This document shows positions 27,450-36,005 of a DNA stretch of 64,000 nucleotides, piece by piece. Below the pieces are notes generated by a model. That model worked only from the letters and a program-made list of their open reading frames with translations. It did not search any database and was not told the origin of the DNA. Source of the stretch: Caldisericum exile AZM16c01 (GTDB lineage Bacteria; Caldisericota; Caldisericia; Caldisericales; Caldisericaceae); the NCBI RefSeq assembly GCF_000284335.1, contig NC_017096.1:1178001-1242000 (forward strand). Direction: 5' to 3'. Every line of letters begins with the position of its first letter. The first letter of the stretch is position 1. Both the position numbers and the translations under genes were made by a program.

Positions 27450-29358
27450 GTATTTTTATCTAAAGAATGTAGTATTTATGTAGCTGTAATTTTTTGTTTT
27501 TTAAAATTGTAGTAGCAATATTTTATCATTTATTTCTTGTTTTTGCTTGCATTTTTTAATATTTATGATACAATAGGATATGTTTGTAAAAGTTACTAAG
27601 TCTGGAAAGCATAAGTATGTCTCCATAGTCTCGGCATACAGAGACAAAGAAAAAAGTATCATAAAGCACAAGGTGATCCTTAACCTTGGTAGATTAGATA
27701 TGATTGAGAACAACCCAATGTTTGGAAGATTAGGCCTTCGCCTTGCAGAACTATCAAAGTTTAAGGATATGATTGACCTGAATACGGTAAAAGGTGGAAA
27801 TGTCGTTAATACTGGCTATGCTGTCTACAAGAAACTCTGGGATAACTATGGATTAAATAAACTGCTTAATGATATGAGAGAGAAAACAAATATCCAGTTT
27901 GACTTAAACACTTCTATCTTCTTAATGGCAGCAGAACACCTTATGAATCCAAAGAGTAAGCTTGGAACATACAACAATCAACTGCACTATGCTAATCTTC
28001 CTTCTGTAGGATTAAACCACCTCTATCGTTCCCTTGACATACTATCAGAGCATAAAGAAACAATTGAAGATTACCTTTTTAACAAACAGAAGAGCCTATT
28101 CAATATGAATGTTGATGTTGTCTTCTATGATGCAACAACATTCAGGTTTGAAAGCGTAAAGAAGGATACATTAAGAGACTTTGGATTCAGCAAAGAAAAT
28201 AGGGTTAATGAAGTGCAGGTTGTCTTAGGACTGCTCATTGATATGGTTGGTCGGCCAATAGGATATGAACTCTTTCCTGGCAATACCTTTGAAGGTAAGA
28301 CACTTGAGTCGTCCCTTGATAAACTCAGTGGAAGGTTTGGCATACGCAGGGTAATCATCGTTGCAGACAGAGGGCTAAATTCAAAGCTCAACTTAAAGAA
28401 AATCAAAGATAAAGGGTATGATTACATTGTTTCATCACGCATAAAGAGCATGAAGAAGGATGTGCAGGAAAGTATCCTGAATGAAGAGGGGTACGTCACA
28501 ATAAAAGGGAAAGATACCCTTAACCTCAATTCAGCCGATTCAAGCCAAGATGAAGAAACCTTCAGATACAAGCTGCTTGATTATGTAAATACTGTAAGAG
28601 ATACAGATAACAAACTGTATGACCTCAAAGAGAAGCTCCTTGTAACTTATTCTCCCTTGAGAGCTCAAAAGGATAGAGAGGATAGGCAGAGGTTGATTGA
28701 TAAAGGAGTAAAATTTCTTGATAACCCTTCTGCTATCAGTGGAAGCTTGAAGCGTGGAGGAAGAAAATACCTCAAGGAGACAAACAAGCTGAACTGGGAA
28801 TTGGATAAAAATGCAATGTCAAGGGATGAGATGTTTGATGGATACTATGCAATAGAGGTAAGCAAGACTGATATGAATGTAAATGACATTCTTGATGCAC
28901 ACCATGCTCTATGGAAGATAGAAGAATCATTCAGGATAATGAAGAGTACGTTGGAGGTTAGGCCAATCTTCCACTGGACCGAAAAAAGAATCAAAGGCCA
29001 CTTTGTTGTTTGTTTCCTCTCTTTCCTTCTTGAAAGAACGCTTGAACTAACACTTAAAGAGAATAATATCAAAGCATCACCTGAAAGAATCAAAGAAGCA
29101 CTCAACTTAATGAATCTTACAGAATTTAGTGCAGAAGGACATTCATTCTATCTTAAAACAAAGTGGGATGAGCTTGGTAACAAGATTCTTAAAATACTTC
29201 ATATTAAACCTCCAAAAAACATTACTCCCTTTGAAGAGTTAAGAATCTAATCAGAACAAAAAGATCAAACAGAAGTTTGTAGTAGCAAAATGAAGGTTTT
29301 TAAAAATTAATTCTTAGGATTTATGCGGGTTGGTTCAAGGTCAACTGATAAAGTCGGG
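27419..29358 (+). mobile_element. IS1634-family insertion sequence, apparently intact
   Basis: A 1940-bp element bounded by 13-base terminal inverted repeats matching at 12 of 13 positions: CCTGACTTTATCA at the left (27419-27431) and, reading inward from the right end, CCCGACTTTATCA (29358-29346). It carries one full-length transposase gene and sits in the 3' end of the aldolase gene. It is flanked by a perfect 95-96 bp direct duplication. IS1634-type elements are known for unusually long, variable target duplications. The identity of the duplications and the intact gene suggest recent insertion. Confidence 0.92.
27580..29250 (+). CDS. IS1634-family DDE transposase
   Basis: A 556-residue transposase of the IS4 superfamily. 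The N-terminus MFVKVTKSGKHKYVSIVSAYRD is typical of IS1634-like proteins. Catalytic residues are visible: first Asp in FYDATTFRFES (about residue 184), second Asp in IIVADRGLNSK (about 263), and Glu in the YREK-like segment LWKIEESFRIMKSTLEVRP (about 450). No frameshift or internal stop is present, so it may be active. No strong Shine-Dalgarno precedes the ATG, in keeping with low transposase expression. Confidence 0.93.
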   Translation: MFVKVTKSGKHKYVSIVSAYRDKEKSIIKHKVILNLGRLDMIENNPMFGRLGLRLAELSKFKDMIDLNTVKGGNVVNTGYAVYKKLWDNYGLNKLLNDMREKTNIQFDLNTSIFLMAAEHLMNPKSKLGTYNNQLHYANLPSVGLNHLYRSLDILSEHKETIEDYLFNKQKSLFNMNVDVVFYDATTFRFESVKKDTLRDFGFSKENRVNEVQVVLGLLIDMVGRPIGYELFPGNTFEGKTLESSLDKLSGRFGIRRVIIVADRGLNSKLNLKKIKDKGYDYIVSSRIKSMKKDVQESILNEEGYVTIKGKDTLNLNSADSSQDEETFRYKLLDYVNTVRDTDNKLYDLKEKLLVTYSPLRAQKDREDRQRLIDKGVKFLDNPSAISGSLKRGGRKYLKETNKLNWELDKNAMSRDEMFDGYYAIEVSKTDMNVNDILDAHHALWKIEESFRIMKSTLEVRPIFHWTEKRIKGHFVVCFLSFLLERTLELTLKENNIKASPERIKEALNLMNLTEFSAEGHSFYLKTKWDELGNKILKILHIKPPKNITPFEELRI

Positions 29359-29484
29359 AGAATGGAAGAACTCGAAAATCTGTGCAAGATGCTAACTGTT
29401 GCAAACCTTCTTGGTGGAGCAAAGCCAATTCCTCAAGATAAACTTGAAAATCTCTTAGAATTAAAGAAAAAAAGAGGATTATAA
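29359..29484 (+). pseudogene. Displaced, duplicated 3' end of the class II aldolase gene
   Basis: The right copy of the duplication (29359-29453) plus 31 further bases that end the presumed original aldolase frame: ENLLELKKKRGL then TAA at 29482-29484. It has no start codon or upstream domain, so it is an orphan fragment. It preserves the pre-insertion C-terminus. Confidence 0.88.
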
Positions 29485-29489
29485 AAATA

Positions 29490-29509
29490 GAGGGAGCTTT
29501 TGCCCCCTC
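29490..29509 (-). terminator. Terminator after the M18 aminopeptidase gene
   Basis: GAGGGAGC (29490-29497), loop TTTT, GCCCCCTC (29502-29509), one mismatch in the stem. On the minus strand it is followed by TATTTTTAT. It probably also served the plus-strand aldolase before the IS insertion. Confidence 0.7.
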
Positions 29510-29521
29510 AAATTCAAAGTC

Positions 29522-30886
29522 TTATTCAAATTTCTCTAAAAATGCTTTATATCCAAGGTAGGAAGAATACAAATCTACTTTTGATGCAAGTTCAAATGGT
29601 GCATGCATCGAGAGAAGTGCAGGCCCAACATCAAGCACCTGAATGCCTCTATTTGCCATAAATTTAGCAACAGTTCCCCCACCACCTACATCCACTTTAC
29701 CAAGTTCGCCAATTTGCCAAGGTACCCCATTTTCATTAAAAAGTTTCCTTACCTTGAATACCAATTCAGCAGAAGCGTCAGATGCAGAATATTTTCCACC
29801 AGAACCTGTAAATTTGGTGACAACAACTCCATGTCCAAATATTGGAGAATTTTGATCATCAAAAACATCCCTATAAAGAGGATCAATCGCTGCATTTACA
29901 TCAGCAGATAGTCCGTATGATTTATGTAAAACTTCCCTTACAGAGACATTCTTTATACCTTTTAAGGCAAGATACTTTTCAATTGCATAGTCAAGAAAAT
30001 CTGATTGAGCACCAGTAATACCATCGCTTCCAATTTCTTCCTTATCAAATAGCATTACACCAATAGTTCTTTTTGGATTTGTTGCATCTATAAGCGCCAT
30101 TGCCCCTGTAAAGCCACAAATTCTATCATCATGCCCGTAAGATGCAATTGCACCTCTATCAAAACCCACATCACGGGCTTTACCTGCAGGCACAAGCGTT
30201 AATTCAGAACTTATAAAATCCTCTTCAACTATTCCATATTTTTCGTTCAAGAGTTTAAGTATTGCGGTCTTGAATTTCTCCTTGTCAGACTCTTTGTCAG
30301 GGATACTTCCTACAATTGGATCAAGTGCTTCTCCCTGAATAACTTCTCTTGCATTTTGTTCCATCTGCTTCTTTGCAAGATGTGGCAGTAAATCCGAAAT
30401 AACAAAAACTGGGTCAGTTTCGCTCTCTCCTATGCTAACTTCCAATTTGGTGCCATCTTTTAGTATTATAACGCCATGAAGTGCAAGAGGAATTGTCACC
30501 CACTGATACTTTTTAATACCACCATAGTAGTGTGTTTTAAACATTACAACATCCGCTCCCTCGTAAAGTGGGTTTTGTTTAATATCAATTCTTGGGGAAT
30601 CAATATGCGCAAATACAAAATTCAAACCATTTTCCACTCCGAGGATTCCGTCTTTCAATAGAAAAATGTTTTTGTTATCATTTATTGCATAATACTTTCC
30701 CGAGTGCGTATCTCCTTTAAACAGGTCAACAAAACCGTTTTGCTCTGCAACATTCTTCAAATACTTTACTGCTTCTCTTTCAGTTTTTGCGTTACTTATG
30801 AAGTCCTTGTAAGACTCAGAAAAATTAATTACCTCATCATGTTTTAATACTTCCCATGCATTTTTTGTTGAATACTTAAGTTCCAC
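29522..30886 (-). CDS. M18-family aminopeptidase
   Basis: A 454-residue cytosolic zinc aminopeptidase of family M18. Conserved pieces are FVFAHIDSPRIDIKQNPLYE (first metal His and Asp), DKEEIGSDGITG (catalytic Glu pair), GYDDRICG-like segment YGHDDRICGFTGAMAL, and the C-terminal LLSMHAPFELASKVDLY with the last metal His. These enzymes trim acidic or neutral N-terminal residues from peptides. It is a monocistronic minus-strand gene with a good Shine-Dalgarno (ggaggc). Confidence 0.95.
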   Translation of the reverse strand: MELKYSTKNAWEVLKHDEVINFSESYKDFISNAKTEREAVKYLKNVAEQNGFVDLFKGDTHSGKYYAINDNKNIFLLKDGILGVENGLNFVFAHIDSPRIDIKQNPLYEGADVVMFKTHYYGGIKKYQWVTIPLALHGVIILKDGTKLEVSIGESETDPVFVISDLLPHLAKKQMEQNAREVIQGEALDPIVGSIPDKESDKEKFKTAILKLLNEKYGIVEEDFISSELTLVPAGKARDVGFDRGAIASYGHDDRICGFTGAMALIDATNPKRTIGVMLFDKEEIGSDGITGAQSDFLDYAIEKYLALKGIKNVSVREVLHKSYGLSADVNAAIDPLYRDVFDDQNSPIFGHGVVVTKFTGSGGKYSASDASAELVFKVRKLFNENGVPWQIGELGKVDVGGGGTVAKFMANRGIQVLDVGPALLSMHAPFELASKVDLYSSYLGYKAFLEKFE

Positions 30887-30976
30887 GTTTGCCTCCTTAA
30901 AAATTTTTTACCCTTTATTATAACTTGATTTGCATTTTTAAAAAATTTTCATACTATATGTAAAGGAGAAAAGGAG

Positions 30977-31507
30977 ATGGCTTTACAGGGAAATTTAAAC
31001 GATTTTAAATTGGAAGAAGTAATACAGAGTATCTCAACAAGCAAAAAATCTGGCAAACTTGAAGTTGATGGGGTTATGGGGATGTATGGTATTTACTTTT
31101 CAAACGGAGAAATTGTGCATGCAAATGGACCATTTTCGATTGGAGAGGAGGCAATTCTTGATGTATTTCTTGAAATTAACGGAGTATTCTCATTTATCAC
31201 AAATATCGTTCTTCCGCCAAGGACAATTAAGAAAGATTTATTTGATATTATAGCGACCGGTATAAATCTTAGAGAAGAAAACTTTGAAATCATAAAAAAG
31301 ATTACAAAAACTACAAAAATGCTTCCAAACACGAAAAATGATAAAAATGGCGTTGAATTATCTAAAGATGAAATAAAATTACTTAAATATATCTTGGATG
31401 GCACACCAATTTCTATTATAATGGAAGAGATGTCCATGAGTTATGTTAAGTTCTTAGAGGTATTAAAAGGATTATTAAGGAAAGAAATTGTTACTTTGGG
31501 AGGCTAA
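30977..31507 (+). CDS. DUF4388 protein
   Basis: A 176-residue protein whose first 100 residues match DUF4388: ALQGNLNDFKLEEVIQSISTSKKSGKLEVDG, then GIYFSNGEIVHANGPFSIGEEAILDVFLEINGVFSF. The rest is a predicted helical tail ending in a small winged-helix-like stretch (ELSKDEIKLLKYILDGTPISIIMEEMSMSY). DUF4388 proteins (PatA-like) often accompany two-component or small-GTPase systems; here a Roadblock protein and an MglA-type GTPase follow. The start is ATG 30977 after aaggag. Confidence 0.82.
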   Translation: MALQGNLNDFKLEEVIQSISTSKKSGKLEVDGVMGMYGIYFSNGEIVHANGPFSIGEEAILDVFLEINGVFSFITNIVLPPRTIKKDLFDIIATGINLREENFEIIKKITKTTKMLPNTKNDKNGVELSKDEIKLLKYILDGTPISIIMEEMSMSYVKFLEVLKGLLRKEIVTLGG

Positions 31508-31930
31508 AAACAGTTAATAAAACTGTTTTAATTAAGGATATTAAATATGAGGAATAGAGAGTTGTTAAACGTGCAAAACTTAAACAAGATTTATGGAATA
31601 ATTAGAAAATTCTCAAGCACTCTAAAGCTCCAAGAACTTATAGATCTAAGAAAGGAAAAGATTAGGGAAGAGTTAAAACACTCTTTAAAACTTAGGAAAG
31701 TTATTAAGGTAGCCTTTGGTATCCCTATCTTTGGGAGGTCATTTATTAGGGACTTCTCTCCGTTAAAAACACTCTTAACGGATTGGGCAAGGTTACCAAA
31801 TAGGTTAGTCCCTGTGCTTGGTGCAGGGACTATGGTTAGCCAAATTCCGCCTGTAGGCTATATGGCTAACTTGAATTGGCGGATTAAAAATAAGCCTACC
31901 AAAAGCTATCCAATTTCGGATAGTTTTTGA
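31507..31930 (+). other. Unexplained palindrome-rich element between DUF4388 and Roadblock genes
   Basis: This stretch carries at least six inverted-repeat pairs. Simple hairpins: AAAACAGTT/AACTGTTTT (31507-31529), CCGTTAA/TTAACGG (31760-31781), GTCCCTG/CAGGGAC (31808-31830), and AAAAGCTATCC/GGATAGTTTTT (31901-31928), the last looking like an intrinsic terminator. Three further perfect pairs are mutually interleaved: GTTAGCCA 31835-31842 with TGGCTAAC 31863-31870; TCCGCC 31846-31851 with GGCGGA 31878-31883; GTAGGCT 31853-31859 with AGCCTAC 31893-31899. An open frame of 127 codons (31547-31930) spans it, with aagga eight bases before the ATG. Its AGG-heavy codon use and lack of recognisable family make coding doubtful. 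It could be a structured RNA, a dispersed repeat or a mobile-element remnant. Confidence 0.5.
31901..31928 (+). terminator. Terminator-like hairpin just before the Roadblock gene
   Basis: AAAAGCTATCC, loop AATTTC, GGATAGTTTTT, with one G-T wobble in the stem. It ends 15 nt before the next ATG, so it could end an RNA made from the palindromic element or attenuate the downstream genes. Confidence 0.6.
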
Positions 31931-31942
31931 AACCAGGATAAA

Positions 31943-32428
31943 ATGGAAGGAAGACTTTCAAAAGTACAAATTGTTTTAAATGAAGAAGAACTCAAAAAAA
32001 TAGAAGAATTATTTGGTGAGTATCTTGTCGAATCTGAAGCAAGGGACATCGTTCTTCTTAACAAAAGCGGCGAACTCCTTGCAAAAAGTGGAGATATAAC
32101 TTCTGATGTTGCACAAAACATATCTGCACTTGCAGCAGGAGTATTCTCTGCAACAAATGAACTTGCAAGGCTTTTGGGTGAGAAGGAATTTACAATTACA
32201 TTCCACCAAGGACAGGAAACAAACATTCACATATCCCTTATTACTCAAAACGCACTCCTTGCTATGATTTTCGACAATAAATTACCGATTGGCGCAATAA
32301 GATTTTGGGCAAAGAAAACAGGTAATGAAATAAAGCCAATAATCGAAGGTGCAGAAAAAAGAGCAGAGAACCAAACTCAAAAGGTTATAAACGAGGACGT
32401 AGAAAAGGATATTGAAGACCTATTCTAA
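31943..32428 (+). CDS. Roadblock/LC7 (MglB-like) protein
   Basis: A 161-residue protein with a Roadblock/LC7 fold in residues about 15-120: ESEARDIVLLNKSGELLAKSGDI, ISALAAGVFSATNELARLLGEKEF, ISLITQNALLAMIFDNKLPIGAIRF. A charged helical tail follows. In MglA/MglB systems the Roadblock protein is the GTPase-activating partner of the Ras-like GTPase encoded next. Only 9 nt separate the genes. Its start is close behind the terminator-like hairpin at 31901-31928. Confidence 0.85.
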   Translation: MEGRLSKVQIVLNEEELKKIEELFGEYLVESEARDIVLLNKSGELLAKSGDITSDVAQNISALAAGVFSATNELARLLGEKEFTITFHQGQETNIHISLITQNALLAMIFDNKLPIGAIRFWAKKTGNEIKPIIEGAEKRAENQTQKVINEDVEKDIEDLF

Positions 32429-32437
32429 GGAGAAAAG

Positions 32438-33016
32438 ATGAGTACAATCAATTTTGCAAAGAGAGAAATCTCTTTTAAGATAGTATATTATGGACCTGCA
32501 ATGAGTGGAAAAACAACAAATCTCAGGCACATTTATACAACCCTGCCGGACAAAGTAAAAGGCGATTTTACAAGTATCGCAACCGAAACAGAAAGAACGC
32601 TTTTCTTTGATTTTTTACCCCTTGAACTTGGAAGCATCAAGGGTTTCACAATAAGACTAAGCCTTTATACTGTGCCTGGACAATACATCTATAAACTTAC
32701 GAGAAAATCGGTTTTAAGAGCAACTGATGGGATTGTTTTTGTTGCTGATTCTCAAATTGAAAAGCGACAAGAAAACATTGATAGTTTTCAAGATATGATT
32801 GAAAACCTCATAGAATTTGGGGAAAATGTTGAAACGATGCCAATTATCCTTCAATACAATAAAAGGGATTTACCAAATATCCTTTCAATAGAAGAACTGC
32901 AACAGGATTTAAACAAAGATAACAAATACCAATATTTTGAAGCAATTGCGCAAGAAGGCATAAATGTAGTAGAAACTTTAAAGGCAATCACAAAACTTGT
33001 AGTCCAAAAGGCATAA
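32438..33016 (+). CDS. MglA-type Ras-like small GTPase
   Basis: A 192-residue bacterial small GTPase. G1 P-loop is YYGPAMSGKTTN (about 17-28), G3 is TVPGQ in LYTVPGQYIYK (replacing DxxGQ, as in MglA), and G4 is NKRDLP (about 150). MglA proteins control polarity and motility in Myxococcus; homologues elsewhere are less understood. It sits with its probable Roadblock partner and a DUF4388 gene, and overlaps udk by one base. No motility or polarity gene is nearby, so the process controlled is unknown. Confidence 0.9.
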   Translation: MSTINFAKREISFKIVYYGPAMSGKTTNLRHIYTTLPDKVKGDFTSIATETERTLFFDFLPLELGSIKGFTIRLSLYTVPGQYIYKLTRKSVLRATDGIVFVADSQIEKRQENIDSFQDMIENLIEFGENVETMPIILQYNKRDLPNILSIEELQQDLNKDNKYQYFEAIAQEGINVVETLKAITKLVVQKA

Positions 33017-33633
33017 TGAAACCGACATTTATTGGTATTGCAGGTGGCACAGGCTCAGGCAAAACAACTGTTGCAAAGATAATCCAAAAATCTTTGGGAA
33101 AAGATAAAACTGCAATCATTTCGATGGATTCATATTACAAGGACTTTCCAGAGTTAACAATCGAAGAAAGAAAGAAACTTAATTATGACCATCCATCAAT
33201 TTTTGACATTGAACTTTTAAAAAAGCATCTTGAAGATTTAAAGCATGGAATCCCAATAAAAGTGCCTATTTACTCTTTTGAAAAATACGCAAGAACGGGG
33301 GAATTTGAGGATATCTATCCCAAGCCAATTATTATCGTTGAAGGTATTCTTCTTTTTTATTATGACGAAATAAGAGATTTCTTTTCAATCAAGATCTTTG
33401 TCGATACCGACCCTGATGTAAGAATTATAAGAAGAATTGAAAGAGATGTTCTTGAAAGAGGAAGAACCTTAAAATCAGTTATAAACCAGTATCTTGAAAC
33501 AGTAAGACCAATGCATATCCAATTTGTAGAACCAACTAAACAGTTTGCAGATATTATTATTCCTCGTGGCGGCAAAAACGAAATTGCAATGGACATAATT
33601 CTTGCAAAGATTAAATCAATTTTAAATCAATAA
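33016..33633 (+). CDS. udk: Uridine kinase
   Basis: Udk phosphorylates uridine and cytidine in nucleotide salvage. The 205-residue protein has Walker A GIAGGTGSGKTTVA (about residues 6-19), MDSYYKD, NYDHPSIFDIELL (substrate site) and IIVEGILLFY; the lid contains IRRIERDVLERGRTL. It begins on the stop of the MglA-like gene (TAATG), so it is the last gene of that operon, probably by chance of packing. Confidence 0.95.
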   Translation: MKPTFIGIAGGTGSGKTTVAKIIQKSLGKDKTAIISMDSYYKDFPELTIEERKKLNYDHPSIFDIELLKKHLEDLKHGIPIKVPIYSFEKYARTGEFEDIYPKPIIIVEGILLFYYDEIRDFFSIKIFVDTDPDVRIIRRIERDVLERGRTLKSVINQYLETVRPMHIQFVEPTKQFADIIIPRGGKNEIAMDIILAKIKSILNQ

Positions 33634-33697
33634 TAAATTTCTTTTTTCTTAATTTTTGTCGTAAAATATATACCCAAAATAACATTAAGGAGGTAGG

Positions 33698-36004
33698 ATG
33701 AAAAAAATAATTATTATTTTATTAACTCTTATCTTTCTCCTAACAGGTGCATCTTACACTAACGCTAAGGAACCTATATTCACTAAACCTATTGGTCTTT
33801 ACGGTGGCGAAATTGACAAAGTTGTCGTTTCAACAAACTTTTCAAATGATGGAATAATCTTTGCAGGTGGTCCTGAAGGATTTTATGTCTCGAAAGATGG
33901 TGCAAAAACTTTTAACTCTATAAACCTTTCCGTTGGATATAACTTAACGTTTGAAGGTATAAATGATTTTGCACTTTCAAAAGATTTTTCAAAGGACAAC
34001 ACGGTCTATATAGGAACAAAAAACGGCATTTATATGACAAGCGATTTTGGAAAATCTTTCAAACCCTACCAAATGGGCATTGAAGCAACCTACATTACTC
34101 AATTAACAAGCGACCCAATAACGAATACCCTTATGGCCGTTTCAGTGAGTTTCGAAAAACGAAGCGATGGAAAAGTTTTAAACACAAACTTGATTATGGT
34201 AAATAATGGATCTTCATGGAAAACAGTTGCAAAATTTACATCAGAATATGTCACCGCAATTGCAACATACAACGACAACTATTTTATCGGAACAGAATTT
34301 GGAAAGTTTTACAAAATTGACGGAACAAATAAAACTCTTCTTTATACTGTAAACTCGCCAATAACATCAATATCCATTAAAAATAACGCTTATGCATTTT
34401 CAACACTCGGAAGTGGGATTTATCTTTCAAATGATCTGAAAACATTCAATCAGGAATTAAATGGGAACAAAATTATTGGTATAAAGATAGATGACTTGAA
34501 CAATCTTTACGCACTTTCACGAACTAAAAAAATGTTTGTCAAAGTTAATGGAAGTTATACAACTTACGAAATTCCAGTACCTTCAACCAATATCTCCTTT
34601 GATGTTTGTGCTGATGCTATTTTTATCGCTTCATATGAATATGGTATCATTAAATTTGACAAGGCAAGCAAAACTTTTTCACTTTCAAATACAGGAATAA
34701 CTAATATAAATACGACAACTTTGAGCTTCTCACCTAATTATTCAACAAACAAAACCGTCTATCTTGGGACTGCAAATAATGGGTTATACGTTTCAAGAGA
34801 TGGAGGTAAATCATTCGAAAGCATTGGCAATCTTGATACACACGAAATTCTTGAGGTAAAAGAGATTTCAAATGGGACAATTCTTATTGGAACACTTGGG
34901 GAGGGAATATTTGCTTCAACCGACGCAGGAAAAACTTTCAAACAACTCGACATTTTAAAAGATCACTCAGTTTCTGTTATTTATGAATATAACAAAACAT
35001 TATTCATAGGGACAGAGGATGATGGCCTCTATAAATCGGATCTCAATCTTTCAAATTTAGAAAAAATAAAGGATCTTTATCCATATGACTTAAATATAAA
35101 CTTTGTCAAAGGGATAGGCAATTATATTTTTATTGCAACGAATGGTGGAAACCTCTATAGGTCAGAAGACTCAGGTAAAACGTTTAAAGAAATTGCAAAC
35201 AATAAATTCTGGGGAATGAGTATTACGGGGCTTGATATTTCAAAAACATTTTTAAGTGACGGGCTTGTTCTTGTCGGGACTGCAGCAGGTGAATTTATAT
35301 CAAACGATAGAGGAAACACTTTTATGCAAATTTACGATCTTGGAACAACATGGGCAGATGGCGTTCAAATATCTCCAAACTATGCAAGCGACGGATTTAT
35401 GGTTGTAGGTGCATGGGGATCATCTGGTACCACATACGGCAATATATACATAACTAAAAATAGAGGTTTAAGTTATGAAAATATTGGTTTTAGCCTAACT
35501 AATAGATATGTTATAAATGTATTTTTATCGCCTGACTTTTATTACGGCAAAAGTGGAAGCCTTTTTGTTCTAACCTCATCAGGTGGCTTATTCAGATATT
35601 CATTTGAAACTACTCCTGTTGAAATAATCCTTACAGTTGGAAAAAACGAAATCATTATAAATAGTGATAAAAAAACAATTGATGCGGCACCTTACATCAA
35701 AAACGGAAGAACTCTTGTCCCAATAAGATTTATCTCAGAAGCATTTGGCGCAACTGTTGAGTGGAACAATACAACTAAAGAGGTTACAATCAAATATCAA
35801 AATAAAACAATTATTTTAAAAATTGGAAGCTCATATGCAATTGTAAACGGAAAACAAACCCCAATAGATATTGACCCTAAAGTGGTTCCAGAAATTACAA
35901 GTGGAAGGACGTTTGTGCCTATAAGATTTATTTCAGAAACATTCGGGGCAAAGGTTGAATGGGATAACATAACAAGACAAGTAAGAATAACTTTAGGAGG
36001 CTAA
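33698..36004 (+). CDS. Secreted beta-propeller protein with copper-amine-oxidase-N-like tail
   Basis: A 768-residue secreted protein. The signal peptide is KKIIIILLTLIFLLTGASY (cleavage near TNA-KE). The bulk is BNR/sortilin-type beta-propeller repeats with recurring FYVSKDGAKTF, IYMTSDFGKSF, LYVSRDGGKSF and IFASTDAGKTF units. Residues about 640-768 are two units of a copper-amine-oxidase N-terminal-like domain (NGRTLVPIRFISEAFGATVEW and GRTFVPIRFISETFGAKVEW), a frequent cell-envelope module. Its role is unknown; binding of polymers or partner proteins at the surface is plausible. The PLD-like gene follows after one base. Confidence 0.87.
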   Translation: MKKIIIILLTLIFLLTGASYTNAKEPIFTKPIGLYGGEIDKVVVSTNFSNDGIIFAGGPEGFYVSKDGAKTFNSINLSVGYNLTFEGINDFALSKDFSKDNTVYIGTKNGIYMTSDFGKSFKPYQMGIEATYITQLTSDPITNTLMAVSVSFEKRSDGKVLNTNLIMVNNGSSWKTVAKFTSEYVTAIATYNDNYFIGTEFGKFYKIDGTNKTLLYTVNSPITSISIKNNAYAFSTLGSGIYLSNDLKTFNQELNGNKIIGIKIDDLNNLYALSRTKKMFVKVNGSYTTYEIPVPSTNISFDVCADAIFIASYEYGIIKFDKASKTFSLSNTGITNINTTTLSFSPNYSTNKTVYLGTANNGLYVSRDGGKSFESIGNLDTHEILEVKEISNGTILIGTLGEGIFASTDAGKTFKQLDILKDHSVSVIYEYNKTLFIGTEDDGLYKSDLNLSNLEKIKDLYPYDLNINFVKGIGNYIFIATNGGNLYRSEDSGKTFKEIANNKFWGMSITGLDISKTFLSDGLVLVGTAAGEFISNDRGNTFMQIYDLGTTWADGVQISPNYASDGFMVVGAWGSSGTTYGNIYITKNRGLSYENIGFSLTNRYVINVFLSPDFYYGKSGSLFVLTSSGGLFRYSFETTPVEIILTVGKNEIIINSDKKTIDAAPYIKNGRTLVPIRFISEAFGATVEWNNTTKEVTIKYQNKTIILKIGSSYAIVNGKQTPIDIDPKVVPEITSGRTFVPIRFISETFGAKVEWDNITRQVRITLGG

Positions 36005-36005
36005 C

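Noticed and set aside
27324-29453. The 95-bp duplication as an assembly artefact
   Set aside because: The IS ends have matching terminal inverted repeats exactly at the duplication borders, and the right copy continues into a sensible native aldolase end. A true target duplication explains all of this.
31547-31930. A 127-codon open frame called as an ordinary gene
   Set aside because: It lies over dense palindromes including a terminator-like hairpin, has AGG-rich codon use and no recognised family. It is reported as a structured element with coding status open.
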